Assembly (NCBI GenBank): GCA_027405735.1
Contig: JAPEHQ010000016.1
Span: 930,001-994,000, forward strand
Length of the DNA: 64,000 bases
DNA from: Mucor racemosus
Taxonomy: Eukaryota > Mucoromycota > Mucoromycetes > Mucorales > Mucoraceae
Reading direction: 5' to 3'
Under the pieces are notes generated by a model that saw only the letters and a program-made list of their open reading frames with translations, did no database searches and had not been told where the DNA came from. Shown one piece after another: positions 1-11,422 of this stretch (position 1 is its first letter; every line of letters starts with the position of its first letter). The position numbers and the translations under genes are program-made.

Positions 1-235
1 AGCTTTTCATAGCTTATAACAATGACAATGGGATATTTCTAATTTTAGATTGACATTATCATCTAAGGTGGGCTAATGATATGTTTGATACTACTACTGT
101 AGATGGAACCAGTCAATTTGATTTATCTGCTTTGAATGCAAATACCGAGAAACCATTTGTAAGTACTTAAGTTGGTTCTGGTAAAGCATAGAATAAATTG
201 GCTTTGGACAAAGAGGAGGGTAAAAGGAGGCAATT
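1..235 (+). pseudogene. degraded coding-like fragment, unidentified
   Basis: One frame reads about 70 codons of plausible protein, starting near RWANDMFDTTTVDG (position ~75) and running to GHVYVYDIGE (~285), but it is broken by a TAA near 168 and a TAG near 189. Two places look like exon ends followed by GTAAG donors (after ~158 and ~280). The last part enters the repeat that is found inverted at 24957-25757, where the same GHVYVY-IG peptide is encoded. This suggests remnant exons of a repeated, probably transposon-derived gene. I do not recognise the family. It may also be truncated by the window edge. Confidence 0.3.
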
Positions 236-1019
236 AGGTTTCAGTTATGGCCATGTTTATGTTTATGATATTGGAGAGGTAAGACTAAAACTCAATATAA
301 ATCACCTCTAGTAGCGCATTAATTATCAAGAAGTCAGACTATATCATCATCAAATAAACTACCACACAATAATATTAGCATGTAGCATGTATAAAGATTT
401 ACAGTTTACAGTAATAAGCTTGTTGAATCAAGTGAGTACAGCATCATTAATTCTTGAAAAAGTTCTCAAATATTATAAAATCTCTTATTTTTAAGACTTA
501 CAAGGCTTATAAGCGGAATATTAATTTAGAAAATTATTTTTGTCCAGATCATCAATTTTGACATTTTTTAATTTTTTTTTTCTGTTTTTACAAATCTAGA
601 GTTAATTATACTACTAATTGTAAAAAAAAAATATAAACACATATAAAATTTAGCGCTCTATTTGCTCAACAAAAAATAATAAACTTTCCTGTTACAAAAC
701 ATTACATGAAAATCCTTTAACCAAAAAACCGTTTTCGGGACAAAAGTGCAAAGTTTCATTACTTAACATTTAATATTAGGCTTTTATAAAATGCGTATTA
801 GTTATGGCTACAATTTTCTCTCACAATGTAGTATATTTAAACGTTGATTTCGGTATCAAAATTTGATTTTTCTGTTTTTTGATCAAAATCATGAGTGTTG
901 GTAAGGGTAAAATGAGCCCCAAAAATGTCCGCTACAAAGTCTTAATTTTCAGACCATACATGGTTAAATATAGGAAAAGTTTAAAAAAAACCGCTTTTTT
1001 ATTTAAAACTTAGATATAT
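236..1019 (+). repeat. left arm of a long-range inverted repeat
   Basis: This stretch is matched in reverse complement by 24957-25757 with scattered substitutions and small indels. Shared landmarks include GGCCATGTTTATGTTTATG near 248, GGCTTATAAGCGGAATA near 503, ATTACATGAAAATCCTTTAA near 701, and the block around 880-940 containing AATGAGCCCCAAAAATGTCC. The arms are about 24 kb apart, so they are two insertions of one family in opposite orientation rather than a hairpin element. No open frame spans it. The edges are approximate. Confidence 0.8.
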
Positions 1020-1857
1020 ACGGTTTAGCAGACTGTTCTGAATTAGAAATAATATCAGACAGATACTAAGTCAATCAGAATTAGCAAACATACGGCAATG
1101 TAGCGTTGGTGTCGAGCCGGGTTCTGTCAGCCAAATTTACTAGTATAAGCTGGGCTCGATAGCATCCATATATGCAAGTCTTTATTAAGTATATTGAGCA
1201 ATTTAAACAGAAGTCGAGTTTGTTTTGCATAAAAAATGGCCATAGAATATAGAATCAAATTCAGTTTTGAATAATGAAAATAACTGGGGTAGTTTCTCGA
1301 ATATTCAAGAAAATATCGTTAACCTCATTTGTAAGTACATAACATTAGCGTTTTAAGGTTAATAGCATATACATTACATAAGATTTATATATAACAAATT
1401 CTTTGAGCAGTGTTATTCATTATAATATATCAACTTTTACATAATGCATGGAATCATTTTGTTGTTCAATCACATTACCATTTCTTTATTGTTACATGAC
1501 AGTCGTTATACGAATTCTTATCATTATCGATCCCAAATCAGTTGTGTCATACCCAGTTTGCTGCAACCGCCATACTAAGTAATTTATTATTCGTAAGCAT
1601 TAGCTGTATACTTATAACGTGGCGAAGCTAAAATCTTTAATGGTAGAATTTCATCGTTAATCAAGCGGGACACGGCATTGAATTTTTCCGTCTTGTTGAC
1701 ATTCACAGGACAGAAATCATTTTCTGTTATGAAGTGATTCGGCAAGTTGTAAACAATTTATTCCGTTGAATGAATATGCTTTTAGTATTTAAACGTGAGT
1801 AATTTTTTGATCTACTCATTTTCATCACATAACAATATCTTTATTAAAGTTAAAAAA
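1020..1857. other. intergenic, AT-rich
   Basis: No open reading frame, RNA gene or repeat match was recognised here. The part next to 1858 would contain the promoter and 5' leader of the NmrA-like gene. A GTGAGT at 1795 could be a leader-intron donor, but no acceptor could be assigned with confidence. Confidence 0.5.
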
Positions 1858-2745
1858 ATGACTACAACAACTGAACGTATCTTTGTAATTGGCGGCACCG
1901 GTAATGTTGGTACCAAGGCAGTAAATGATCTTGTTTTGAAAGACATCCCTGTTACATTGTACACTCGAAACCCCACCAAGGTTGCTAAATTATTCTCAAA
2001 TAATCAACATGTCAATGTAATTCAAGGCGATCTTTCTGATCTGACTCCATTGAAAGAAGGTATGAAGGGCCATACTCGTCTTTTCCTGCTATACAGTAGC
2101 TTTGAAGACTTTGCCGAGAAAAAGGAAGCCATTGCAAAGCTTGCCTATGCTTCTGGAATCAAGCAAATTGTTGATATCTCTTCATTTAGTGCCAGTGATT
2201 CTTGGAGAACAAGCTTTATCGGTACCGCTCATGTCAATGCTGAAAAGGCAATCTTGGAAATACCTCAACGTGGATCATTTGTAACACTTCGACCCGGAAG
2301 ATTCATGTCCAATCTCTTGACATTTGAGCGAGCTTCTCCTGAAGGATTCATGTTTGATACTTCAAATGAAGATGAACCTCAAGGATGGATTTCTCCTAAT
2401 GATATTGGTGCTATTGCAGCTGTTATCTTGAGTGAAGACATCAAAAAGCATGCTGATAGTGTTTATGAGCTTATTGGTGATATTGCTACTCCAGCTGAGC
2501 GTGTTTCTATTGCTTCTCGTGTCTTGGAACGCTCGATACGTTATCAAAAGGTCAGTCCTTCCATCAAGTATGATAATTTGATGAAATTTGGAATCTTCCC
2601 TCATTTTGCTGCTTATGGTATGGCTGCTACTATTCCTTCTATGGTCCCAACTACTACTATTTCTACTGGTATTTTTATTTTGTTAGGCAGAGAACCAGAG
2701 ACTTTGGAGCAATACATCTTGCTTAACAAAGCAAATTTACTTTAA
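1858..2745 (+). CDS. NmrA-like family NAD(P)-binding protein
   Basis: Single-exon gene of 295 residues. I start at the ATG at 1858, preceded by an A-rich leader; the frame is open further upstream but only to a GTG. The N-terminus has a Rossmann fold with the dinucleotide motif GGTGNVG at residues ~13-19 after a first beta strand (RIFVIGG). The body matches NmrA-like/atypical SDR proteins: DISSFSAS in the position of the conserved SSFSA segment, TLRPGRFMSN, and ISPNDIGAIAAVIL. These proteins bind NAD(P) and act either as redox-sensing regulators or as reductases; the canonical YxxxK catalytic pair is not evident, so activity cannot be assumed. Substrate unknown. It is transcribed convergently with the SDR gene ending at 3021. 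Confidence 0.85.
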   Translation: MTTTTERIFVIGGTGNVGTKAVNDLVLKDIPVTLYTRNPTKVAKLFSNNQHVNVIQGDLSDLTPLKEGMKGHTRLFLLYSSFEDFAEKKEAIAKLAYASGIKQIVDISSFSASDSWRTSFIGTAHVNAEKAILEIPQRGSFVTLRPGRFMSNLLTFERASPEGFMFDTSNEDEPQGWISPNDIGAIAAVILSEDIKKHADSVYELIGDIATPAERVSIASRVLERSIRYQKVSPSIKYDNLMKFGIFPHFAAYGMAATIPSMVPTTTISTGIFILLGREPETLEQYILLNKANLL

Positions 2746-3020
2746 ATTATGTTGCTTTGAGCAAACTATGCTGATTTTGATTAATGAATAAATGAAATAT
2801 GTTTTAAAACGGAAATATTATGCTATTTAATAATGGAATGGATAAATGCTATCGATCCGAATTTCTTCAATTAGAAAATAGCACAGTATATTTAACATGC
2901 TATATGATATTAGAGACAATTTTGTTTTTACACTATACTGCTGTGAACAAATGAAAATATTTTTCAAATTTATGAATCGATTAAATAATTATTAATTTTA
3001 TTGCATATATACAAATTTTT

Positions 3021-4195
3021 TTACTCTCTCTTGAGAGGACGAGTAACCTTCATGGCCTTATAATCACCATTAAGAGGAATACCAAGCTTCATAATTTCAG
3101 CGAAAACATTCCAATCCAAAACCTTGGTCATCACAATCTTCATAATAACAGTGATAGGTCCTTGATCAGAAACAATGATCTTACCGGCATTACGACAGAT
3201 GGTATCGGCAATGATAGAAGGAGGAGATGAAATCTTTTGAGCAGAAGTAAGAGCAGACATCTTACCAGCATTGCTGTAAAAATTTGAGTCAATAGGGGAA
3301 GGATGCTAAATAAAAATATGAGTAAATGTGTTGAATTAAATATTGTATGCAAACTTACGATAACAAGAACATCAATCTTGGCTTCAGCTAATTCAGCGGC
3401 GATGGAGGCAGCAAAAGTAGTAAGGAAAATTTTTGTAGAAGCTTTGAAAATAATCATGGTTTAGCTATTCAATTTATCACAATACTTCAACTAAAGTAAC
3501 TTACCATACAAAGCAGACATGGGATTGGGGATAAAAGCAGCACTGGATGAGGTAAAAGTAATAAGACCTCTGAGACCCTTATTCAACATTTCATCAGCAA
3601 AGTGATGAGTCAAAATCAAACCAGAAGTAACATTAGTATGGTAGTTGGACATTTCACGTTGCATAGCGACATCAGCAAAACCACCAGTGGTGATAAAACC
3701 AGCATTGTTACACAAAATTTGAACATCAATATCAGAAGTGGCCTGCTTGACAGCATTCAAGTAAATCTCGCCAGTGGGTTCAGAAAGATCACATCCAACA
3801 AAACGGAATTCGATATTAGGAAACTCCTTGGTGATGGTTTCCTTGAATTTGGCAAATACAGCATCATCGAGAGCAACAATAACAACATTCAAACCTTGAC
3901 CAGCAAATTTACGAACAATAGCGGCACCAATACCGGAAGAACCACCAGTAACCAAAGCCCTGAGATTTGACATTATTAAATGTATATATAGTTTTTTTTT
4001 TTCATTACTTACCACTTGGCATTATACTTTTGCTTCAAATTTTGTTCAGGACAACCATAAGCACCATAAGCAATCAAAAGAAGGTAGGGGCAAACAGCCA
4101 ATACGCCGATCCAGAAAAAGACTATATAAAGTAATTAGATTCCCAATGTTATAGCCACAACTATAGAAATATCTACTTGATGTGATAGAGATCAT
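3021..4195 (-). CDS. membrane-anchored short-chain dehydrogenase/reductase (HSD17B12/KDSR-like)
   Basis: Five exons on the minus strand: 4195-4177, 4121-4013, 3959-3505, 3441-3359 and 3305-3021, together 951 bases (316 residues). A hydrophobic N-terminal segment (residues ~5-28, FFWIGVLAVCPYLLLIAYG) should anchor it in a membrane, probably the ER. A classical SDR domain follows: TGGSSGIG at 47-54, NNAG at 127-130, the catalytic serine in TFTSSSA near 180, and YASTK giving Y194 and K198. The Y-x-x-x-K motif forms only across the 3504-3442 intron, which supports that junction. The topology resembles 3-ketoacyl-CoA or 3-ketosphinganine reductases and 17-beta-HSD-like enzymes; the substrate is not decided. 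The first exon is only 19 bases and is the least certain. Confidence 0.85.
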
Positions 4196-4792
4196 GCTTT
4201 GCTATCTTGAAAAAGAAGGGAACAAAGAGAAAAAGAAGAAGAAAAAAGTAATTAATATCATCGCGTCCTACTTTATTTCGCTGAGAAAGAACCTAAAATC
4301 CATTTATGTCTCTTCAAAGTGTTCAGTTACATTGTTTATTAAAACAGCGTGAAATTGTATTTTGTTGAAATATTATTGGATTTAAAGACATTGCAAAGAG
4401 ATATTATAGTAAATTATGTATTTGATATCAGTTTATATACTCTGCTTTGTATTTCAACTACGTTTGTCTGTTTTGTTTTATTGTGGATGCTCAAAATCAT
4501 TATTTTACAGTATTAATGCTTTGTTTCAAAAATGGCTGTCCATGGCACCGCGCCACAAAAAAAAAGAAACCTCTCATGATCAAACTACTTTAAATTCAAA
4601 TAAAACAAATCACTGCAGCTCAAGGCATATATTCACTCGAAAATACCATCTCTAAAATATCTGCAATTCCTGCAAAAGTGTAACTATGCAAACTCATCAT
4701 CAATTTCAACAACCATTTCTTTGCATTTGATGACCGCCAAGATCTGATAGCCCATAAATAATTTCAATACAGTTTATTATAAATACAAAAAT
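4196..4792. other. intergenic between SDR and TXNDC17-like genes
   Basis: It holds the promoter of the SDR gene (minus strand) and the 3' flank of the thioredoxin-like gene. A 79-codon open frame at 4416-4655 has low-complexity composition and no family resemblance, so it is not called. Confidence 0.5.
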
Positions 4793-5225
4793 CTAGTTTT
4801 CAACAAATTTAGCAAGCTTGTCAGCATCAGCACATTCCTCCTCAACTAATTTTTCACCAGGACCAGCCTATAGAATTAATTTATTTAGTAACATTAACGG
4901 TAGTACACACATACAAATTACTTACAGCAGACCACTTGAATAAAGTAGGAAGAGCAGGGACATTGAAACGGACACGGTAAGGATGAGTAGTGTTACCCTT
5001 CCATTCATTACGAGCACCAACAGGAGCTTCTAAGAGAAGTGCATCCTTAATAGGGATGATGGCTTTACGAACAAGAGGGTCGGCAATGACACAATCAGGG
5101 CACCAAGATTCAGAAGTCTCGGGTGTTTCGGTACCGAAAAAGAGGACAAAGACAGGGTTACCTGACTCAACAGCCTTGTTGACTTCAGCATCGAAGTTTT
5201 CGATATTAACTCGAACAGATTTCAT
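4793..5225 (-). CDS. thioredoxin domain-containing protein 17-like (TRP14 family)
   Basis: Two exons, 5225-4926 and 4867-4793, together 375 bases (124 residues). The intron (4925-4868) has a GTAAGT donor and a TATAG acceptor. The redox motif is WCPDC at residues 41-45, the hallmark of TXNDC17/TRP14, instead of the thioredoxin WCGPC. The cis-proline segment VPALPTLFKW follows near 92-101. The long loop between beta strand and WCPDC (GTETPETSES) is also typical of this family. Known members are cytosolic thiol oxidoreductases reduced by thioredoxin reductase, acting on small disulfides and persulfides rather than classic thioredoxin clients. Both redox cysteines are present, so it is predicted active. 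Confidence 0.9.
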
Positions 5226-6856
5226 TTTTATTTTGGTTGCAAGAAAGAGTAAGAAAAAATTTTATCCACGCAAAAAAAATAGCTGTTCTTATTAATGCTG
5301 AGGTTAAATCAAAGAATTAATAAGCATTGGAGGTTTTCATCATTTTATACATCAAAGACGCAATGCATATCGTATATTCATAGTCGGTTGTATCCAATTA
5401 GTTATGGTGAATTCTGTTGCACCTTAATCAAAGCGATTGCAAAATGAAAACTCTTTTTTTCCTCTTAATAATGCTACACAAACAAATGTAATCGAAATAT
5501 ATGCATTTCTTTCCTCAGAATGTTATTCACAAATCGATTCAATAAGTTGAGAACACTGAAATTTCGATTTCAATGTATTTCATTAACTATACAATGCATA
5601 ATAGTGTACTAACGAATAACAAACCACTGAAGATCACTGGAAGTAATTGATTCTAATCTTTTTTTAAGATCAATCTTGCTTGATTTCGATGATAAACTTT
5701 TCTTAAAAAAAAAACCTTAAAATTATTTAGTAAATAGTAAAAATTAATATCCAAAAAACAGATTTAATAAAAATTGTGATTTGTTTGAGAAACAATTCTT
5801 TAAAAAGATGAAGCTTTTCGTATTTTGTATTGTTTTCGCATACTGAGTTTGAATAAACCGACCCTCTTCAAATGGCTTGATTCATCTTTTCCGGTTCACT
5901 GCACATGAATATGTTCTCTATTCTGATAAGAGCCTTTTATTTAGAAGTTCTTGATATGTAAAGATAGTATTAGGTCAACATAATAAACTTTTTACTTGTA
6001 AAATCATTTGGAAAAAACGATTAGTTATGCAAAATTCCTAATTAGTAGTGATATGGTTACTTCAGCTTGAATATCGTGATTTTGACCAATAGAAACAAAA
6101 TTATTTCTATTCTTTTTTGCAGCTGTCATGACCTGAGCGTTAGGAATTATGAATTTAGATAATCAAAGACGTAAAAACTGTTTATAGTGTTACATACGAT
6201 ATTATAAATGCCTTGTAGTTAGCAAAATTAGCCTGATTCAGACAATTAAATGCTCTGTATCAACAGTTTTCGGCTATCTTTAACGCTCAAAAGCATACCA
6301 AACAAATGCCATCGTTCAATAGATTCGTTCTGATGCATTTTTACGATTTTTCCCAGATTATGATTTCACCTCGATTTTTGCCTTACCAATACACATCCAA
6401 AATCACAATTTTTACAAGATTGGATCTTTCAGTCGAAAAATGAGACTTTTTACTAAAGTATTTATTGGAGACATATAACTGAAATTATCATAACTATCTG
6501 ATAAAATTGTTTATTTTGAGACTGTACGCTGAGTTTATTGACTTTTGGCCAAAAAATCGAATTTCCATGTTTTCAAAGATATAGAAAGATTTAACAATAA
6601 AAATGTCAAAACAAAAAATACCAAAATATAGATTACAGCAAAAAAATACAAGTTTAATTATTATTCATTTATGTTTTAATTATAACTGCCATGTCGAAAA
6701 AATTGTTCAAAAGCTGAATTTTTTTTTTAATGTCGAATTTGATAAAATCTGCCGCCGGCTTTCGATACCAATTCAAGCACCGCACTCTTCATAAAATTCT
6801 CAATAAACTAAGGATAACAACAGTTCTTTCCATCATTCATTTTTAAAACACATATT
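5226..6856. other. gene-free 1.6-kb intergenic stretch
   Basis: Very AT-rich with no supportable gene. The 63-codon frame at 6603-6794 is lysine- and asparagine-rich low-complexity sequence. The ends contain promoter regions of the flanking divergent genes (TXNDC17-like on minus, GMF on plus). No repeat family from elsewhere in the window was recognised. Confidence 0.5.
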
Positions 6857-7673
6857 ATGGTAATAATCGAGTATAGCAGAAACTAAAAATGAAAAAAAAA
6901 ACACACCAGATTTAATAACTTTTATACTTGAAAATTAGAGTGCTACTTCCACTTGTGAGATCGACGCCGACTTGGTTCAAAAAATTAAGGATTTCCGTTT
7001 TGCTAAATACGAAAGTGGAAACGCAGCTTTTGTCTGTAAGTATTGAATTAGGACGTTGGTAGAAGGAAAGCATAAGATATTTATGAGGATAAATTAGTAC
7101 AAATTGATCGCAAGACTTTAAAAATCGTAGAAGACGAGGTTTATGATGATATCACATTAGAGGATTTAATTGAAGGTTTAAAGGCGTTGGATTATATTGA
7201 AGCATGCAGTTTATTAACATGCTTTTGTTGGATATATAATAGAATTACCTGAAAATACACCACGTTATATTGTTTTGAGTTATGAAGTAAGAAAGAGAAT
7301 TTTGATTGGGGAGTCTACAAGCTGATTTATATTGATTATCTACACAGTTGAAGCATGATGATGGAAGAACCAATTTCCCTCTCGTGTTTATTTACTGGTC
7401 TCCTTCAACTGCCAAAGCCGAGGTCAATATGCTTGTAAGTATCATATCATTGATTTTACAAACGTGATTGTTGTATAATAACTATTATATATACATATAT
7501 ATATAGTATGCATCTGCCAAGACATTTCTCCAAGAAAAGATTGATGTTATGAGAGTAAGATGATTTTTATTTAAAGCAGATTTATGCAATCAAAACTAAT
7601 TTATGTATCCCAGGATTTTGATATTCGTGAAGCAGATAGTTTAACAGACGAATTCCTCAAGAAACAACTTTAG
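6857..7673 (+). CDS. gmf1: glia maturation factor homolog (GMF; ADF-H domain)
   Basis: Seven exons: 6857-6859, 6939-7035, 7098-7175, 7243-7286, 7348-7434, 7507-7554 and 7614-7673, totalling 417 bases (138 residues). The product is one ADF-homology domain. The N-terminus SATSTCEIDADLVQKI, the middle PENTPRYIVLSYE and the segment KHDDGRTNFPLVFIYWSP match GMF (yeast Aim7, fission yeast Gmf1) rather than cofilin. GMF binds Arp2/3, promotes debranching of actin networks and blocks new branching in the cytoplasm. The first exon appears to be the start codon alone: ATG at 6857 directly followed by GTAATA, with the acceptor at 6938 restoring the expected N-terminus. The donor at 7176 (GTTTAA) is non-consensus but is needed to give IEELPE. 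Short ORF length explains why simple ORF scans miss it. Confidence 0.88.
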
Positions 7674-7695
7674 GATTGATTTTATTAATTAATGT

Positions 7696-9343
7696 CTAAG
7701 CTTTTGTATTCTTTTTTCTTTCCCAAATCTATATGAACATTAATATACAATTGTAATTTAACAAAAGACAAAGTAATTTTTACCTGGATGTAACTTTCAG
7801 ACATGAAAATCATTTGTGGCATAATTTCTTCTACAATTAAATCTTGAATTTGATACCATTGACCAGTACCACGATGACGAACATGAACTTTATAAGTTCC
7901 TTTTCCTGCATCAGGTTTACCTTCATGACAGATATTTGCTAATAAATCATAATGATCTCCAACCTTTTCAGCATCAGGATCTGTAGTGAAATTAGATACA
8001 TCTAAATTTTTAATTGGGAAATTGACAATGGTGGGATTCTTTTCACTTGTCCAACTATTCTTGTTGAATCTTTTGATATGAAAGATGAGAAATTGTGGTA
8101 AACGAGTAATGCTGTATCTTCTCATTTGATTTCCTACTTCTTGTACCTTGTTGCCGTCAAACTTTGCAAGAATGGTTGTTAATGGCACTTGAGGCACAAT
8201 CTCCTTGTCTTTTTCATCTTGATATAAAGGTGCTAAAGGTAAATCTAATGCTAAAAATAAGAATGGAGATGTCATGGATTTGATTTCTTTGGTTTCATCA
8301 AATAATAAGAGTGCTTCTTTTTCAGTAGGTGCTCCAGCTGATCCAAAATCTTGAGATTCTACTTTGACCTCTCCTTGAAACTTCTTGTATATGATACCTA
8401 ATGAATCGATTGATTAGATTCTATATTTCCAGGGCTTGTATTACGATATTTACTGCTATTTTTCTTTCTAGTTCCTCCCAAATCTTTATGAAGTGTATTT
8501 AAAAACCATGACAAAAAGTCAATAGCATTACTTTGTTCAGTCAATTTGAATTTCTTTTGACTGGCATTAGAGATTTCTTGTAAAAGTTCATGAGGACTCA
8601 CTTGGCCTTTGAAAGCCTTTGGATTCCACATTTTTCTAATCAATGCACTGAATCTACAAACTAAATTTCTAATGCATTAAAGTTCTGGTTGCCACGGATA
8701 CTGGATATCATAATTACCTAGTTGGGATGATCCTTTTTTTTCGAAATCTTCCAGAATAAAATAATCTCGAATGGAAGGAATGTGAGCTAATGCTTGAATC
8801 ACAACATTGACATAATCATTTGCTTTGACATTATTTAAACCGATAAATCCAGGTAAATATTTCTTGTTGTTCAAATCATAAGACATTTTCAAGGTTGTAT
8901 CGAGTTGATGAACCTGAGCTCTCGTTAAAATAGGATTCAAAACATACTATTTTAAAATGCATTAGTAAGTTTAGATGTCAAATATAAATATAACTTACTT
9001 TAATATCATTTAATGAAGCATTATCAACTTCATATCCATCGGGAAGAACGTACACCTTTAATGTTTGCAAATTGATGAATACATGGTGATCTTTATCCAT
9101 GCTATGAAAGTAAGCATGGGAAGATTTTCCACGACCTTGATAATATTTGCCGCAAGTCAAACAAGCATAAACATTAATTTGAGATAATGAAACTGAACAA
9201 ACTTTCTCAAAATCAAAATCCAACATGTGTCTATCAATTGTATCCAAATAAAGATCTGTTGAATCATTTTTGTTATTTTCAATGTCTGCTGCAGGTTCTG
9301 AAGGAGAGCTTAATCGAGCTCTTTTAGCTTGTGGTTCCTCCAT
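7696..9343 (-). CDS. sad1: Sad1/USP39-type splicing factor (inactive ubiquitin-specific protease fold)
   Basis: Five exons, 9343-8999, 8946-8718, 8660-8454, 8397-7784 and 7728-7696, total 1428 bases (475 residues). A zinc-finger UBP domain spans ~48-110 with C49, C61, C64 and histidines at 76, 80 and 86-87. The USP fold follows, with FIGLNNVKANDYVN at ~150-161, FLSWFLNTLHKDLGGT, and the C-terminal PQMIFMSESYIQIW. In active USPs the box reads GLxNLGNTCYMN; here the catalytic cysteine position is D159, as in USP39/Sad1, and the GHY histidine position reads GQWY. Known members are non-catalytic and are needed for tri-snRNP assembly and pre-mRNA splicing in the nucleus. Two introns (8717-8661, 8453-8398) have open frames that read into stops, so the protein would look broken without splicing. 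Confidence 0.93.
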
Positions 9344-9452
9344 TTGTTTATATTATTGATTTTCGCGTTGCCGTTAGAAGAAGGGTGTAAGAATGCACCT
9401 AAAAAAATTATTCATTTACACATAAAAGCACACTGGCTTTCAAAAAAGTACT

Positions 9453-9483
<31 letters not shown>

Positions 9484-9583
9484 GCAGCTGTCCCCAAACA
9501 CAAAACAGTTTTCTAAAATGTTATATCTTTGGAGTTTTTATTTGTGATTCTTTTCATCTTGTTGTTAAAACATAAAAGGGAGA
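9344..9583. promoter_or_regulatory. divergent promoter between sad1 and forkhead gene
   Basis: The start codons of the minus-strand sad1 gene and the plus-strand forkhead gene are only 240 bases apart, so both promoters must lie here or overlap the genes. The interval contains a pure A tract at about 9457-9483, a common nucleosome-excluding element in fungal promoters. No specific factor site is claimed. Confidence 0.55.
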
Positions 9584-11035
9584 ATGGCTACTTTTGAAAC
9601 ATCAACAAAGAGACCGCACATTGATAACAAACAAACATTAGAAACTGCTCCTGTACAAGCCTATGCAAAGCTAGAAAGTGATGATTTCTGCTATTACATT
9701 CGTACTTTACAAGTAACTTTGGGTAGAAAAGTAAAAAAGCCTGATAATGTAGATATTCCATTAGGAAACATAAAGTCGGTTTCAAGGCAACATGCTCGTT
9801 TATTCTATAATTTCGCAACACAACGATTTGAATTGATGATTTTTGGAAAGAATGGCGCATTTGTCAATGAACAATTTGTAGAAAAGGGTGTAACTGTGCC
9901 ATTAGAAAACAAGTAAATTATGAATCAAGTTATTATAATTAAAACATATTGATCTGTTTATTGGCAATAGAACAAAAATTCAAATAGGCGAATTGTCGTT
10001 TATATTTTTATTACCACGCATGGATGTCGAAGAAACTCCACAAAATGATGATTTTGCTTATATATCTGCACCACAACAATTGGAAAAGAAACGCTCACTA
10101 CACGAAGAAAAGAGGAAAAGACCATCAATTCAATTGTCACCACCAAAAGAAGATTATTGGGCTGAACCATCGTCTCCAGATGATATAACATTATATGCAT
10201 CAGAAGATATTAAGCCACCATATTCTTATGCATCTCTAATTGCTCAAGCCATTAATTCAACGAAAAATAAAAGAATGACACTTAATGGAATTTATACACA
10301 TATTACAACAAATTATCCTTATTATCAAATGGCTTCTAATGGATGGCAGGTTAGCACAGATTGGTGTTTACATTTTACAAGAAATTTTTTTGCTTAAATT
10401 TTTTTCTTGATTAGAACTCAATTCGACATAACCTTTCTCTCAATAAAGCCTTTGTAAAGGTCCCACGAAAAGATTCGGAACCTGGTAAAGGTGCCTTTTG
10501 GACTATCGATTCCACTGCTGAAAATCAATTCAGTAAAGGTGTATATAAAAAATCAAAAAGATCAAACTCAACATCAAAAGATTCATCACATTCTTCTTCA
10601 TCATCATCTCATAAACGTATTAGATTAGATATTGAACAAGATGACGATGATGAAGATGAAGATGAAGAGAATTCTGTTGTTGCTGATGAAGATGAAGAAT
10701 CTGATAATGATCTAGTACAAATAAAAAAAGAGCAACTTGACATGTCAGGAACCATAAAATTAGACCCAGAACAAGTATCATTGGCAGATGTGAAACCTGA
10801 ACCCTCTAGTCCAAAACCCGATAAAAAAGCATCTTCTCCTTCAGTTGTTATACAATCACATTTGCAAGACACTATACGACAACATCTGTTGGACCCTATT
10901 AAATACCCTTTGCCACCTTCAATTGCTCAATTATTACCGCAAGCCATAGCACAATTGCCACCGCAATTAGCTGGTCAAATTTCTAATGCATTGAATTCTG
11001 CTAGTAAATCAAATCACGAAAAACAATCATCATAA
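9584..11035 (+). CDS. FHA-forkhead transcription factor (Fkh1/Fkh2-like)
   Basis: Three exons, 9584-9912, 9971-10349 and 10415-11035, total 1329 bases (442 residues). An FHA domain occupies ~25-125 (LGRK at the first loop, [12 protein letters not shown] as the conserved SRxHA core, GKNGAFVN). The forkhead winged helix spans ~190-275, starting [14 protein letters not shown]; the recognition helix [18 protein letters not shown] is completed across the second intron. An acidic, serine-rich stretch (~285-320) and a proline/glutamine-containing tail follow. FHA plus forkhead is the architecture of yeast Fkh1/Fkh2 and related fungal factors, which bind phosphothreonine partners through FHA and control cell-cycle genes. 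The exact target set here is unknown. Confidence 0.92.
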
Positions 11036-11422
11036 AATACCATACCTCTGTACTATACACCACTGAAAAAAATACATATTCTACTATCATTTACATTAAC
11101 CAATAAACTCCTTTCAAAAGAAATTTGTGTTTTTTTTCTCATTGCGTATTGATGTTACGATTTTAAATGTACATTTTGTAAGTATTGGTATTATATAAGC
11201 CTTTGTCATTGAATTTGTTACTTTGGCATTTTCAACTTTGAAGCCGTTCCTCTCAACGAGCATCTTGTAATAATAATAAGAAATAATATATTCACTTTAT
11301 AAAACTTTATCTAGTTTGATGAATTATATTCTATAATTGATAAACTCCATTAGCTAGCTCTGATATACAAAAACGTTACACTCCGTAAATTAATATTATT
11401 TTTGCGGATATTTGGTCTAGCA
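11036..11422. other. 3' flank of forkhead gene
   Basis: Untranslated or intergenic sequence between the forkhead stop codon and the start of the long dispersed repeat. No gene or RNA was recognised. Confidence 0.5.

Noticed and set aside
1795..1857. N-terminal extension of the NmrA-like protein
   Set aside because: It would require a GTG start; the first in-frame ATG is at 1858, followed by the expected Rossmann strand.
4416..4655. 79-codon plus-strand frame
   Set aside because: No recognisable content, low complexity, and no supporting splice or leader signals.
6603..6794. 63-codon plus-strand frame
   Set aside because: Lysine/asparagine-rich AT-driven frame without family resemblance.
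8677..8700. Apparent early stop in sad1 after WQPEL
   Set aside because: A GTAATT donor at 8717 and an acceptor at 8661 remove it and restore the conserved RFSALIRKMWN segment.
9329..9547. 72-codon frame between sad1 and the forkhead gene
   Set aside because: It contains the A27 tract and lies in the divergent promoter.
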